Shown one piece after another: positions 8,201 to 15,373 of a stretch of DNA of 64,000 nucleotides. The DNA comes from JBBIQS01 sp037442205. Its GTDB lineage: Bacteria > Myxococcota > Myxococcia > Myxococcales > UBA5297. The notes beneath the pieces are model-generated. The model ran no database searches, was not told the DNA's origin, and saw nothing but the letters and a program-made list of their open reading frames with translations. The position numbers and the translations under genes were made by a program. Where the stretch lies: contig JBBIQS010000034.1 of NCBI GenBank assembly GCA_037442205.1, positions 1-64,000 of the forward strand, written 5' to 3'. The stretch's first letter is position 1; every line of letters starts with the position of its first letter.

Positions 8201-9629
8201 CATCATCGACATCTCCGGCTTCGAGGGAGGCACTGGAGCCGCGGCCGCCAGCTCGATCGAGCACGCCGGCCTGCCGCTGGAGCGCGGGCTGGCCGAGGCT
8301 CATCAGGCGCTGCTGCTCAACGGCATCCGCGGCGAGGTGCGGCTGCGCGCCGACGGCGGCATCAAGACCGGCGACGACGTCCTCAAGCTGCTGGCGCTGG
8401 GCGCCGACGAGGTATCGCTGGGCACCGCGCTGATGGCCGCCGAGTTCTGCACCTACTGCCACAGCTGCATGAAGGGCACCTGCCCCTCTGGCATCACCAC
8501 CCAGGATCCCGAGGTGTTCAAGCGCTTCACCGGCGGGCACGGCCCGGCCAAGCTCGAGCTGGCGCCCGACCTCGACGAGGAGACGCGCTACCAGACCGCC
8601 AAGCAGGGCGTGAAGAACTACCTGCTGACCCTGGCGGCGGACGTGCGCGGCAAGCTGGCGGCGCTGGGGATGCGCCACCCGCGGGAGCTGGTGGGCCGGG
8701 TGGATCTGCTCGATCAGCTGACCACCAAGGACGCGCGGCTCGACCAGGTCGATCTCTCGAACCTGCTGCTGGACCCGCGGCAGTTCGCGCGGGCGCCGGC
8801 GGGGCTGGGAGCCCGCTGCTCGGGGCGCAAGCTGCCGCCGACCGCGCTCAACTTCCGCATCGTGGACGAGGTGCGGCGGGCGATCGACGACGAGAAGGTC
8901 GAGCTGCGCTACGAGGTACGCAACACCGATCGCGCGGTCGGCGCGACGCTGTCGGGGGCGCTGGCTGCCGGGACCCTGCCCAAGCCCAAGCAGCCCATCA
9001 AGCTGCTGTTGAACGGACATGCGGGCCAGGGGCTCGGCTTCGCGCTCTACGAAGGCATTCACATCGAGCTGGACGGGCTGGCCAACGACGGCGTGGCCGA
9101 GTCGATGAGCGGTGGGCGGCTGGTGGTGCGCCAGCCGCGGGAGTGCCGGCGGACCGGAAACTCGGTGGCCGGCAACGCGGCCGGCTACGGGGCGGTGGCC
9201 GGCGAGATCTTCCTCGAGGGCAAGGCCGGGCAGCGGCTGGGCGTGCGCAACTCCGGAGCGACCATCGTCTGCGAGGGCGCCGGCAAGTACGCCTTCGAGT
9301 ACATGACCCACGGGGTGGCAGTGGTGCTGGGGCCGGTGGGGCCGGTCTTCGCCAGCGGCATGCAGGGCGGCACGATCTTCGTCCACGACCCCCAGGGCGA
9401 GGCGCGCAGGCGGATGCACGCCGACGCCGCGGCCACCCCGCTGCTGCCGCTCGAGAAGGAGCAGCTGCGGGCGCTGGTGGAGAAGCACGCCGAGCTCACC
9501 GGTTCGCCGGTGGCCCAGGGGATGCTCAGCAACTGGGAGCGAGCGCTCGAGGAGTTCGTGGCGGTGCGGCCGGTGGCGCAGGCGCAGCGGGTGATGGCGC
9601 AGGTCGGGCTCGCCAAGGCGGCCGGGTAA
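5202..9629 (+). CDS. gltB: Glutamate synthase, large (alpha) subunit
   Basis: Makes two glutamates from glutamine and 2-oxoglutarate (GOGAT). The 1475-aa protein has all four family regions. The class II glutaminase domain begins at Cys16 after a 15-residue propeptide, followed by the central linker. The FMN/synthase barrel carries the 3Fe-4S ligands C1083, C1089 and C1094 (C-x5-C-x4-C), and the Gly-rich C-terminal beta-helix lies at about 1230-1400. The ATG at 5202 is chosen because it leaves the conserved short propeptide before Cys16. No gltD small subunit lies next to it on either side. Electrons must therefore come from a distant gltD or another donor such as ferredoxin. Confidence 0.97.
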   Translation: MNFIQELINHPSRGGCGVGALADLKGRSRELIDWALAGLANMEHRGGAIDDTGDGAGLLFTIDPAFFARFIAHGKHLPADEQLSVGVVFFPVGESPLSAWQSEIDGILRREGLTPLGWRRVPIDESALGRSARESRRDIWQVLIGEGLVPKKKLALAMWQAKHRIETSMRDVYLPSFSPKTLIYKGLCTGQQLPAFYPDLKDPALTTDAVIFHRRYSTNTFSNWYLAQPFRLLGHNGEINAVKANRDAVRNLEGEVHISNVLMKQGSDSADLDRVVELFNVHGVPLLEALVRVMPPAQRDMPGLDPKAARYLEGAKRALGALGAWEGPAGIVATDGDFVVARLDRMGLRPLRYILTRSGKLVVESEVGAVPVASEDVAEIGQLDPGEAIAVDLEQRRLLRQPEILEEVLKHTPLNYSELSSTKLAHPVSAGEPASGKACAPTLATFGWSHERVRALKHMAQNGSEPISSMGHDKPLAVLSKSSPTLFKYFKQIIAVVTNPPIDPIREGTAMDLSVFLGRTPRAYEDSNEYRVFPQVRFDSPILTEGEVRGIIQGGRGMPDSVVFDATYPKYGGAKALSDRIADLTAEAVRLARNRSAAVIVLSDRQAVADAEQRLAVPAVLIAGALHSALTQQGKRRRLSLLCESGEVQEPHDAAVLIANGADAVCPWVAFDLAFDVQGADGVTKLKKAFDRGLERIMSKMGICSLDGYRGSKMFEAVGLSPAVVDFYLPGTVSRVGGVELAGIDADIRRRAELAGNPAAGRVEEDHGIYRKELLRQLYLVSRGTDPTAWRGFLEVVGKHPQVYLRDLLSFRKEQARPIPPESVISPEEIVAAILRGAAISHGALHRIAHRAISGALNELNSSSNCGEGGEDKRRNKGGAWEKDRSRIRQVASGRFGVDTEYLVNADDLQIKIGQGAKPGEGGHLPAEKVTAEIAAIRHCPPGVGLISPPPQHDIYSIEDLAQLIHNLRAVNPGARISVKCPSVTDLGTIAVGVAKAGADIIDISGFEGGTGAAAASSIEHAGLPLERGLAEAHQALLLNGIRGEVRLRADGGIKTGDDVLKLLALGADEVSLGTALMAAEFCTYCHSCMKGTCPSGITTQDPEVFKRFTGGHGPAKLELAPDLDEETRYQTAKQGVKNYLLTLAADVRGKLAALGMRHPRELVGRVDLLDQLTTKDARLDQVDLSNLLLDPRQFARAPAGLGARCSGRKLPPTALNFRIVDEVRRAIDDEKVELRYEVRNTDRAVGATLSGALAAGTLPKPKQPIKLLLNGHAGQGLGFALYEGIHIELDGLANDGVAESMSGGRLVVRQPRECRRTGNSVAGNAAGYGAVAGEIFLEGKAGQRLGVRNSGATIVCEGAGKYAFEYMTHGVAVVLGPVGPVFASGMQGGTIFVHDPQGEARRRMHADAAATPLLPLEKEQLRALVEKHAELTGSPVAQGMLSNWERALEEFVAVRPVAQAQRVMAQVGLAKAAG

Positions 9630-9667
9630 CGGAAGCTTGGCGTCAGAGAAGGGCGCAGAGGTGACAC

Positions 9668-10225
9668 TTGCAGGCTAGCCAATCCCAGTCGCCGCTCCCC
9701 ACCCAGCCGTCCAGCAACCGCCTCGGAAAGCTGCTCGCACTCGGCATCCCCGCCGTCGCGCTCGCCGTGGCGATCGGCCTGATGATCGCCAAGCCCCCGG
9801 ACGCGCTTCGCCTGCAGGGAGGCTCGTTCAAGGTCTTCGCTACGCGGCCGGGCGAGGACGGACCCCGGGAAGTGGTGAATCACCAGGTGAAGGCCGGCGA
9901 CTCTCTCAGCTTCTCCTATGAGCCACCGCGCGACGGATACCTGGTGCTCTTCCAGGTGGACTCCAACGGCAAGGCCATCCCGATCCATCCGCGCGAGGGC
10001 GGGCAATCCCAGCCGGTGAAGGCCGGCCCGGCCAGCGCGCTCCCGGAGAGCCTCGTCGTCGATGCCTCCCCCGGCGGCCTGTGGCTGATGGCGGTGTTCA
10101 GCTTCGATCCGCTGCCGATCGAGCCTCTGGTGCGCCAGCTCGACAAGCGCAAGCGCGACGCGCCGCTGCGCCTCGAGTGCAGCCCGTGCCGCGTCGACAC
10201 GGTCCGGCTCGAGAAGTTGCCGTAG
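9668..10225 (+). CDS. Membrane-anchored DUF4384-like protein (anti-sigma paralogue lacking zinc finger)
   Basis: A 185-aa protein with one membrane helix (about 22-41) and an outer DUF4384-like domain. It is clearly paralogous to the C-terminal 165 residues of the anti-sigma factor at 11420-12175: both share a KPPDA box after the helix, the A-G-D-S-L-x-F-S-Y and D-G-Y-L core, and a final C-x2-C-x-V-D-x-V-R-L-E-K. It lacks the N-terminal H-x3-C-x2-C zinc site. The start is a TTG directly after an in-frame stop, with GAGGTG 4 nt upstream; no other early start exists. It may be a truncated copy or a regulator partner. The function is not known. Confidence 0.7.
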   Translation: MQASQSQSPLPTQPSSNRLGKLLALGIPAVALAVAIGLMIAKPPDALRLQGGSFKVFATRPGEDGPREVVNHQVKAGDSLSFSYEPPRDGYLVLFQVDSNGKAIPIHPREGGQSQPVKAGPASALPESLVVDASPGGLWLMAVFSFDPLPIEPLVRQLDKRKRDAPLRLECSPCRVDTVRLEKLP

Positions 10226-10311
10226 CAGGCAACCTGGCCTCCCCGCCGAAACTTGATGGGCGAAGCCAGGCAGTCGGTGGCCGACCGCGCCTCGCGGCTC
10301 TCCGGCTTCAC

Positions 10312-10327
10312 TCCTGATCGATCAGGA
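10312..10327. repeat. 16-bp perfect palindrome between convergent genes
   Basis: TCCTGATC followed directly by GATCAGGA forms a perfect 16-bp palindrome with no spacer. It lies between the DUF4384 gene (rightward) and the small lipoprotein gene (leftward). It could be a two-sided transcription end signal or a protein-binding site. No T-tract is seen on either side. Confidence 0.45.
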
Positions 10328-10340
10328 CTCGCCCTTCTCT

Positions 10341-10766
10341 CTACTTTGCCGGCGTCCAGGTCGAGCTCGCCAGCCGGACGTACATCCCCTGCTCCTTGGC
10401 GGCGAAGTCCACCGTGAGGGTCTTTCCCACCGTGCCGGCGTCGAAGAGGTTCACCGGCGGCTCGGAGCACTCGAGGCTCTCGCCCGGGTCGAGCAGCCCG
10501 TTGCCGTTCTTGTCGTCGAGCGTGAAGTTGAGCGCGGTCGCGGTCTGTCCCGGAACCGCCGCCGAGATCATCAGGTCGGTCAGGGCGAAGGACTTCTCCG
10601 CCTTGACCAGGGTGAGCGTGAAGAGCTTGTCGCTGCTGCCCGAGGTGAGCGCCGAGGACGCGTTGGCGATGGAGATCTCCGCCTTGTCGGGCACTGGCAT
10701 CCCGCAACCCAGCGTCAGGATTGCCAGGACAGCCGCCGTCATCGCTCGAATCGAAAGAGTCCTCAT
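10341..10766 (-). CDS. Small lipoprotein with EF-hand-like loop
   Basis: A 141-aa predicted lipoprotein. The N-terminus is positively charged, then hydrophobic, then a lipobox LTLGC with the acylated Cys at position 21. The middle contains a D-x-N-G-N-G-x-x-D-x-x-E loop near residue 90 that matches a calcium-binding EF-hand/dockerin-like pattern. A similar D-x-N-G-N-G-x-x-D loop occurs in the lipoprotein at 13826-15139, and a true EF-hand loop in the caspase-like protein at 12172-13752, so the three may belong to one surface system. No family recognised. It is divergent from the sigma factor gene. Confidence 0.72.
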   Translation of the reverse strand: MRTLSIRAMTAAVLAILTLGCGMPVPDKAEISIANASSALTSGSSDKLFTLTLVKAEKSFALTDLMISAAVPGQTATALNFTLDDKNGNGLLDPGESLECSEPPVNLFDAGTVGKTLTVDFAAKEQGMYVRLASSTWTPAK

Positions 10767-10831
10767 ATTCTTCTCCTATTGGCCTCGAGAGGCCGGGTTC
10801 GAGCAAAAGACTGTCGAGGCCGTCATTTCTG

Positions 10832-10859
10832 GGAACCTGGGCCTCCACTCGGACGGTCA
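10832..10859 (+). promoter_or_regulatory. ECF-type promoter candidate upstream of the sigma factor gene
   Basis: GGAACC (10832-10837), 16 nt, then CGGTCA (10854-10859) matches the GGAAC / CGTC pattern typical of promoters read by ECF sigma factors, about 70 nt before the sigma start codon. Two direct GGTTCC copies follow at 10867 and 10882, 15 nt apart. This suggests autoregulation of the downstream operon, which is inference. Confidence 0.5.
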
Positions 10860-10928
10860 CCCCTCTGGTTCCGCGAGGGGCGGTTCCCATAAAGTCGCCC
10901 CCCGGCAGTCCATTCGTCGGAGGTCGCG

Positions 10929-11423
10929 GTGGAAGAGGCGGAGTTGTCGACGCTCTACGAGCGCTATGGCCATCTGGTCCATCGGCGCTGCCTCGCCCTG
11001 ACCGGCAGTCGCGCCGACGCCGACGATGCGCTTCAGGAGGTTTTCTTGCGCGTGCAGCGCTTCCACCACTCGCAGAGCGGCGAGTCGCCCCTGGGCTGGC
11101 TCTACGCCATCGCGGCCAACTGCTGCTTCGATCTCATGAAGAAGCGCCGCCGCGAGGAGCCGGGCGGCGAGAGGCTCGAGGCCTCCGACACGCGCGCCCA
11201 GGGCTCCGCCACCGACGCCGATCGCCGCGCGCTGCTGGGGGCGGTGCTGCGACAGCTCGACGAAAAGACCAGGCAGATCGGCATTCTCCACTTCCTCGAC
11301 GGCTTCACGCAGGAGGAGGTCGCCGAGCGCACCGGCTACTCGCGCAAGACGGTCGGGAAGAAGCTCCAGCTCTTCGAAGCCCTCTTCCAGGAACACTGGA
11401 TTCGGGCCGGAGGTGCCGCATGA
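10929..11423 (+). CDS. ECF-family RNA polymerase sigma factor
   Basis: A 164-aa sigma-70 family factor with only regions 2 and 4, the ECF layout. Region 2 includes ADDALQEVFLRVQRF (about 35-49), which binds core and melts the -10. Region 4 has the helix-turn-helix DGFTQEEVAERTGYSRKTV (about 122-140). Start GTG at 10929, preceded by a GGAGG box. The stop overlaps the anti-sigma start as ATGA, so the two are translationally coupled. The caspase-like gene overlaps the anti-sigma in turn, and a lipoprotein gene follows, which points to envelope or secreted targets. It probably drives its own operon from the candidate promoter at 10832. Confidence 0.93.
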   Translation: MEEAELSTLYERYGHLVHRRCLALTGSRADADDALQEVFLRVQRFHHSQSGESPLGWLYAIAANCCFDLMKKRRREEPGGERLEASDTRAQGSATDADRRALLGAVLRQLDEKTRQIGILHFLDGFTQEEVAERTGYSRKTVGKKLQLFEALFQEHWIRAGGAA

Positions 11424-12175
11424 AGCCCGCTCTCGACCCTGCCCTCCCCGAGCGCGGCTCCTCCTGCCCTCCTGCCTTCGAGATCGAGGCAGTGAGCGCC
11501 GGCGAAGCCGCGAACGCCTCCGTCACCGCCCACCTCTCCAGCTGCGCCCAATGCCAGGCCTACCTCGCCTCCCTGCAGGAGTCGCGGAAGGCATTCCTCG
11601 CGCAGCGGCCGCCGGAGCTGTTCCTCAAGCAGGTCGCCCAGCGCGCCCAGCGGCGGCCCGAAGGCCGGCTCGGGAGGTGGCTGGCGCTGGGTATCCCCGC
11701 GACTGCGGTGGCCGCGGCCCTGCTGCTCGTGGTCACCAAGCCCCCAGACGCGATCCGGTTCAAGGGCGCCTCCTTCAAGGTCTTCCTCAAGCGCGAGGGA
11801 ATGTCCGAGCCTGGCGAGGTGAGCGCCGATCAAAGGATGCGGGCCGGCGACTCCCTGCGCTTCTCCTACCAGGCGCCGCACGACGGCTACCTGCTCGTCC
11901 TCGATCTCGATTCGAGCGGAAAGGCCACCGCCTTCTACCCGTACGGCGGTGCGCAGTCGGAGCCGGTCAAGGCGGGCTCGCCCCAACTGCTCTCGGGCAC
12001 CATCGTCCTCGACGCCACTCCTGGACCCGAGTGGCTCCTGGCGGTCTACAGCTTCGAGCCGCTGCCGGCGGCGCCCCTGCTGCGACAGCTCGAGAAACAG
12101 CGGGGCGGCACGGCGGTGAGCCTCGACTGCGGCTCCTGCCGGGTCGACGCCGTCCGGCTGGAGAAGTCTCCGTGA
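11420..12175 (+). CDS. Zinc-binding anti-sigma factor with extracytoplasmic DUF4384 domain
   Basis: A 251-aa membrane protein that should hold the upstream ECF sigma factor inactive. The cytoplasmic part has the anti-sigma zinc motif H38-x3-C42-x2-C45. One membrane helix spans about 86-106. The outer domain (about 110-240) has the DUF4384 pattern with AGDSLRFSY and HDGYLLVLDLDSSGK, and ends with a CGSC pair. DUF4384 usually accompanies caspase-like peptidases; here it sits on the anti-sigma protein while a caspase-like protein is encoded next door. A model in which the outer domain senses the secreted neighbour is inference. Its start overlaps the sigma stop by 4 nt, and its stop overlaps the next start as GTGA. 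Confidence 0.85.
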   Translation: MKPALDPALPERGSSCPPAFEIEAVSAGEAANASVTAHLSSCAQCQAYLASLQESRKAFLAQRPPELFLKQVAQRAQRRPEGRLGRWLALGIPATAVAAALLLVVTKPPDAIRFKGASFKVFLKREGMSEPGEVSADQRMRAGDSLRFSYQAPHDGYLLVLDLDSSGKATAFYPYGGAQSEPVKAGSPQLLSGTIVLDATPGPEWLLAVYSFEPLPAAPLLRQLEKQRGGTAVSLDCGSCRVDAVRLEKSP

Positions 12176-13752
12176 GATTGCCTGGAGCACTCGCCGTTCT
12201 CGCGCTCGGCCTGATTTCAGCGGGCTTCCCGGCGCTGGCACGCGCGGCCCCGGTGCGGATCCTGCTCTCGGTGGGCAGCAACATCGGAGATCCCGAGGAC
12301 GCACCGCTGCGCTTCGCCGACTCCGACGCCCAGCGCCTGCTCTCGCTTTTCGTCGAAATCGGTCAGGTCGCCCCCGACCGCGCTTACCTCCTGCTCGACG
12401 AGCCGGCGCAGAAGGTCCGCGAGAAGCTGGCCGAGGCCGCTGGCCGCATCGCCGAGCTGGCCGCCGCCGGCAATGAGGTCTCTCTCATCCTCTACGTCTC
12501 GTCACACGCGCGCGCCGGCGAGCTGCACCTGCGAGGCACGCACCTTCCTCTCGCCGAGCTGCGCGATTTTGCCGCCGCGACCAAGGCCCGAGTGCGCGTG
12601 CTCATCGTCGACGCCTGCGACAGCGGAGCCATCGCCCGCCGCAAGGGAGGAGCGCCGGGACCGGACTACGAGGTCGCTATCGATCGGCTTCCTCTCGGCG
12701 GGCAGGTGACGATCTCCTCCAGCGGGCCGGCGGAGTCCGCTCAAGAGTGGGATTCGCTGGGAGGCTCGCTCTTCACCCACTACCTGCTCACCGGCCTGCG
12801 CGGCGACGCCGATCTCGACGGCGATGGAAAGGTCTCGGTCTCCGAGGCCTATGGCTACGCCTACCGGCGCACCGTCCTCGACTCCGCCGGAGGCGCGCAG
12901 CACCCGGCCTTCGACATGGACCTGGCGGGAACCGGCGAGTTGGTGCTCTCGGAGCCGGCGAGCGCCAAGAGCGCCCTGGTCTTCCCCGCCAACCTGGAGG
13001 GCCGCTACGTCGTCGCCAGCCAGCCGCGGCCCAACGTGGTGGCGGAGGTGGACAAGAGGGCGGGCCGACCGCTGCGACTCGCCGTTCCGCCCGGCCGCTA
13101 CCTGGTCCGCAAGGCCCTGGGCCACAGCGTCGGCCTGCTCACGGTGGAGCTCCCCTTCGGCGGCGAGAAGACGGTCGACGAGTCGGCGCTGGTCAAGCGC
13201 AACTTCGCCGAGATTGCCTTGAAGGGCGGCAGTGTCGAGCTCCATCCCTCGGCGGCGCTGGGCCTCTTCTCGCTCGCCAGCGCGCCTCTGGACGGAGCTG
13301 GGACACGCTGGCGGATCGGCGCCGGCTATCGCCGCACCTGGGGTGAGTCCTGGGGCTTGGCCTCGCTGGGCTTTGGACGCGCCCGCTTCGAGGGGGTGCA
13401 GCTGGCGACCACCGAATCGGACCTCGCGCTGGGGATCGCCGGCGGCTACCGGCTCCTCTACCCCGCGGTGAGCCCGCTGCTTGGCCTTGGCGCCGAGGCG
13501 CTCTGGATGCGCCAGAGCTTCGTGCGCGCCCAGGAGGCGGACATCCAGAGGGTCTTCGGCCAGGGACCCTTGCCCACCAGGAGCGCAGTGGGGTTCGGCG
13601 CCGGCCCGATGGTCGGGGTCGAGCTCTCGCTGCCGATGGGCGCCTTCGTGCTGGCGACCATCCAGGCTCAGGTGCGCTACCTGCCGGCGGCCGACCAGTC
13701 GGCCTGGAGCCTGGGCGCCCACGGCAGCATCGGTGCGGGGGCGACCTTCTGA
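12172..13752 (+). CDS. Secreted caspase-like (peptidase C14) protein with EF-hand and C-terminal barrel-like domain
   Basis: A 526-aa exported protein. Signal peptide at 1-26 (hydrophobic, ending ARA). Residues 27-260 form a caspase/metacaspase fold with the catalytic dyad His112 (YVSSHA) and Cys149 (DACDSG). A perfect 12-residue EF-hand loop runs from D214 to E225 (DLDGDGKVSVSE), so calcium may control activity. Residues about 270-350 look like a carbohydrate/PEGA-type beta domain, and 350-526 alternate in a way that suggests a small outer-membrane barrel. GTG start overlaps the anti-sigma stop. Localisation in or on the outer membrane and cleavage of a surface partner are inferred, not shown. 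Confidence 0.85.
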   Translation: MRLPGALAVLALGLISAGFPALARAAPVRILLSVGSNIGDPEDAPLRFADSDAQRLLSLFVEIGQVAPDRAYLLLDEPAQKVREKLAEAAGRIAELAAAGNEVSLILYVSSHARAGELHLRGTHLPLAELRDFAAATKARVRVLIVDACDSGAIARRKGGAPGPDYEVAIDRLPLGGQVTISSSGPAESAQEWDSLGGSLFTHYLLTGLRGDADLDGDGKVSVSEAYGYAYRRTVLDSAGGAQHPAFDMDLAGTGELVLSEPASAKSALVFPANLEGRYVVASQPRPNVVAEVDKRAGRPLRLAVPPGRYLVRKALGHSVGLLTVELPFGGEKTVDESALVKRNFAEIALKGGSVELHPSAALGLFSLASAPLDGAGTRWRIGAGYRRTWGESWGLASLGFGRARFEGVQLATTESDLALGIAGGYRLLYPAVSPLLGLGAEALWMRQSFVRAQEADIQRVFGQGPLPTRSAVGFGAGPMVGVELSLPMGAFVLATIQAQVRYLPAADQSAWSLGAHGSIGAGATF

Positions 13753-13825
13753 GGCCAGGTTCCCAAAGCCGGCCGCTTCGCCAGTCCAGAGAGGGAAGCT
13801 TCCACCTTCTCGGCGAGACAAGACG

Positions 13826-15139
13826 ATGACCAATTCACTCAGAAGGCTTTCGCTCCTGGCGTTGTTGGCCGCCGCCTGCGGCGTTGCGACGAATTCCAGC
13901 TATCGCGGGGAGCCGCTGGCGACGGTGCAAGGCCAGCTCACCGCCAGCCCGGGAACGGCGATCACCGGCACCGTGCGACTGGCCCTGGCCTGGTATCCGC
14001 GCAGTCAAACCGCTCAGCCGACGCACGCACCCAAGTCGATCGTGACCGAGGACCTGCCGTACCAGGGGACCTTTCCGCTCAACTACAGCTTCGACATCTA
14101 CGGCCTTCCTCCCGCCGAAGCCCTCTCCAGCCTGGCGCCCCAAGGAGGCACCGGCGTCGCCGCGATCGGCCTGCTCATCGCCTACGAAGACCTGAACGGA
14201 AACGGCCAACTCGACACCATCCCCGCCGGAGGAACGGCAGTCGACAGGGTTCTGGGCAGCTCCGCGGGCGATCTGCTCTCCAACCCGCAGCCAGGAGAGC
14301 GCTTCTACGAGATCGTCTATCTCGATGGCACAGTCCCGGCCGGTTCACCTGCGCTCAACCAGGGCTTCAACCTCTTGCGCCTCGATCCGGCCAACAGCGA
14401 CCCCAACAGCGCCGAGAACCTCCCCTTCAGCACCTCGGTCCCCATCAACCTTACCGGCGACCCGCGGCTCAACATCCTGGTATGCGAGGGGTCTTCTCCT
14501 CCAGTGATCCCCAACCCGGCGGCCCTGGGCGCCTGCGGCATCCCCTCGCGCACCGACTGCACCGCCACCAACAGCTGCCCCAAGTTCCACGTCAGCGGGT
14601 CGCTCGGCATCGCCTCCGGCGGCTCCTCGGCCAATCTCACCGTCTACGACGGCACCACCGCCCTCTCCACCGCCACCGTGACCGTGAACGGGCGCGCCAT
14701 CCCCTACGACGCCGCCGCGAAGCGCTACTCGCTCTTCGATTCCAAGAGCCCGTTCCTCGCCGACGGAACCTCGGGCGGCAACTCGCTCAAAGTCTCCGCC
14801 CCGGGCCAGGCGGATCTGGTCCTCTCGGTCCCGCTCGAGGGCAGGTTCTCGCTCACCAAGCCGGCCTTCAATGCCTCGATCGCGTCGGGCTCGGCCGTCA
14901 CCGTGAGCTGGACCGCCTCGGCCGGCGCCAAGGAATACCGAGTCCGGATCTTCGATCAGAGCTTCGCGACGATCTTCGACGCCAAGACGGCTGCCCTCTC
15001 GCTGACGACCGGCCCGCTGAGCTACACCGGCGCGGCCACCCTCAACGTCGAGGCCGACGCGGACTCGATCTCCGATCCCAATGGCTCCCTCGTCTTCCGC
15101 TACGTGAACGAGGGGCTGCCGCTCACCTTCGTGCCCTGA
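13826..15139 (+). CDS. Lipoprotein with D-N-G-N-G loop and Ig-like C-terminal part
   Basis: A 437-aa predicted lipoprotein: N-terminal lipobox LAAAC with Cys18. The first 200 residues contain the loop DLNGNGQLD, similar to the lipoprotein at 10341-10766. A Cys-rich central stretch (about 215-260, five Cys) follows, then two beta-rich segments of fibronectin/Ig-like texture to the end. It lies 73 nt after the caspase-like gene in the same direction and may be part of that operon. The start ATG at 13826 is chosen for the signal sequence. No named family recognised. Confidence 0.75.
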   Translation: MTNSLRRLSLLALLAAACGVATNSSYRGEPLATVQGQLTASPGTAITGTVRLALAWYPRSQTAQPTHAPKSIVTEDLPYQGTFPLNYSFDIYGLPPAEALSSLAPQGGTGVAAIGLLIAYEDLNGNGQLDTIPAGGTAVDRVLGSSAGDLLSNPQPGERFYEIVYLDGTVPAGSPALNQGFNLLRLDPANSDPNSAENLPFSTSVPINLTGDPRLNILVCEGSSPPVIPNPAALGACGIPSRTDCTATNSCPKFHVSGSLGIASGGSSANLTVYDGTTALSTATVTVNGRAIPYDAAAKRYSLFDSKSPFLADGTSGGNSLKVSAPGQADLVLSVPLEGRFSLTKPAFNASIASGSAVTVSWTASAGAKEYRVRIFDQSFATIFDAKTAALSLTTGPLSYTGAATLNVEADADSISDPNGSLVFRYVNEGLPLTFVP

Positions 15140-15373
15140 CGCGCGGCGGCCGGCCTCCCGCCCGCCAACTCGATCCATCCCGGCGCGCGCTCGCCTCCAC
15201 AGGCGGGCGCGCACGCGCTCTCTGCGCCGTACCCGCGCGGAGCGCGGCAATCCCGTTTCGTGCACCTCGCAACAACGGCGCGGGAGCGACGGTCAGGCCG
15301 ATTGCGGACGCGGGGGGCCATCTCGATACTTCCCGCGCCGCAATCCACCCCAAACCGTTTCGGGAGGCGCCCC

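Noticed and set aside
5166..9488. A 1440-codon open frame opposite gltB, and similar frames at 18400-22392 (minus) and 2880-5156 (plus)
   Set aside because: In very GC-rich DNA stops are rare in shadow frames. These translate to Arg, His, Gly and Gln-rich proteins without domains and lie over clear genes.
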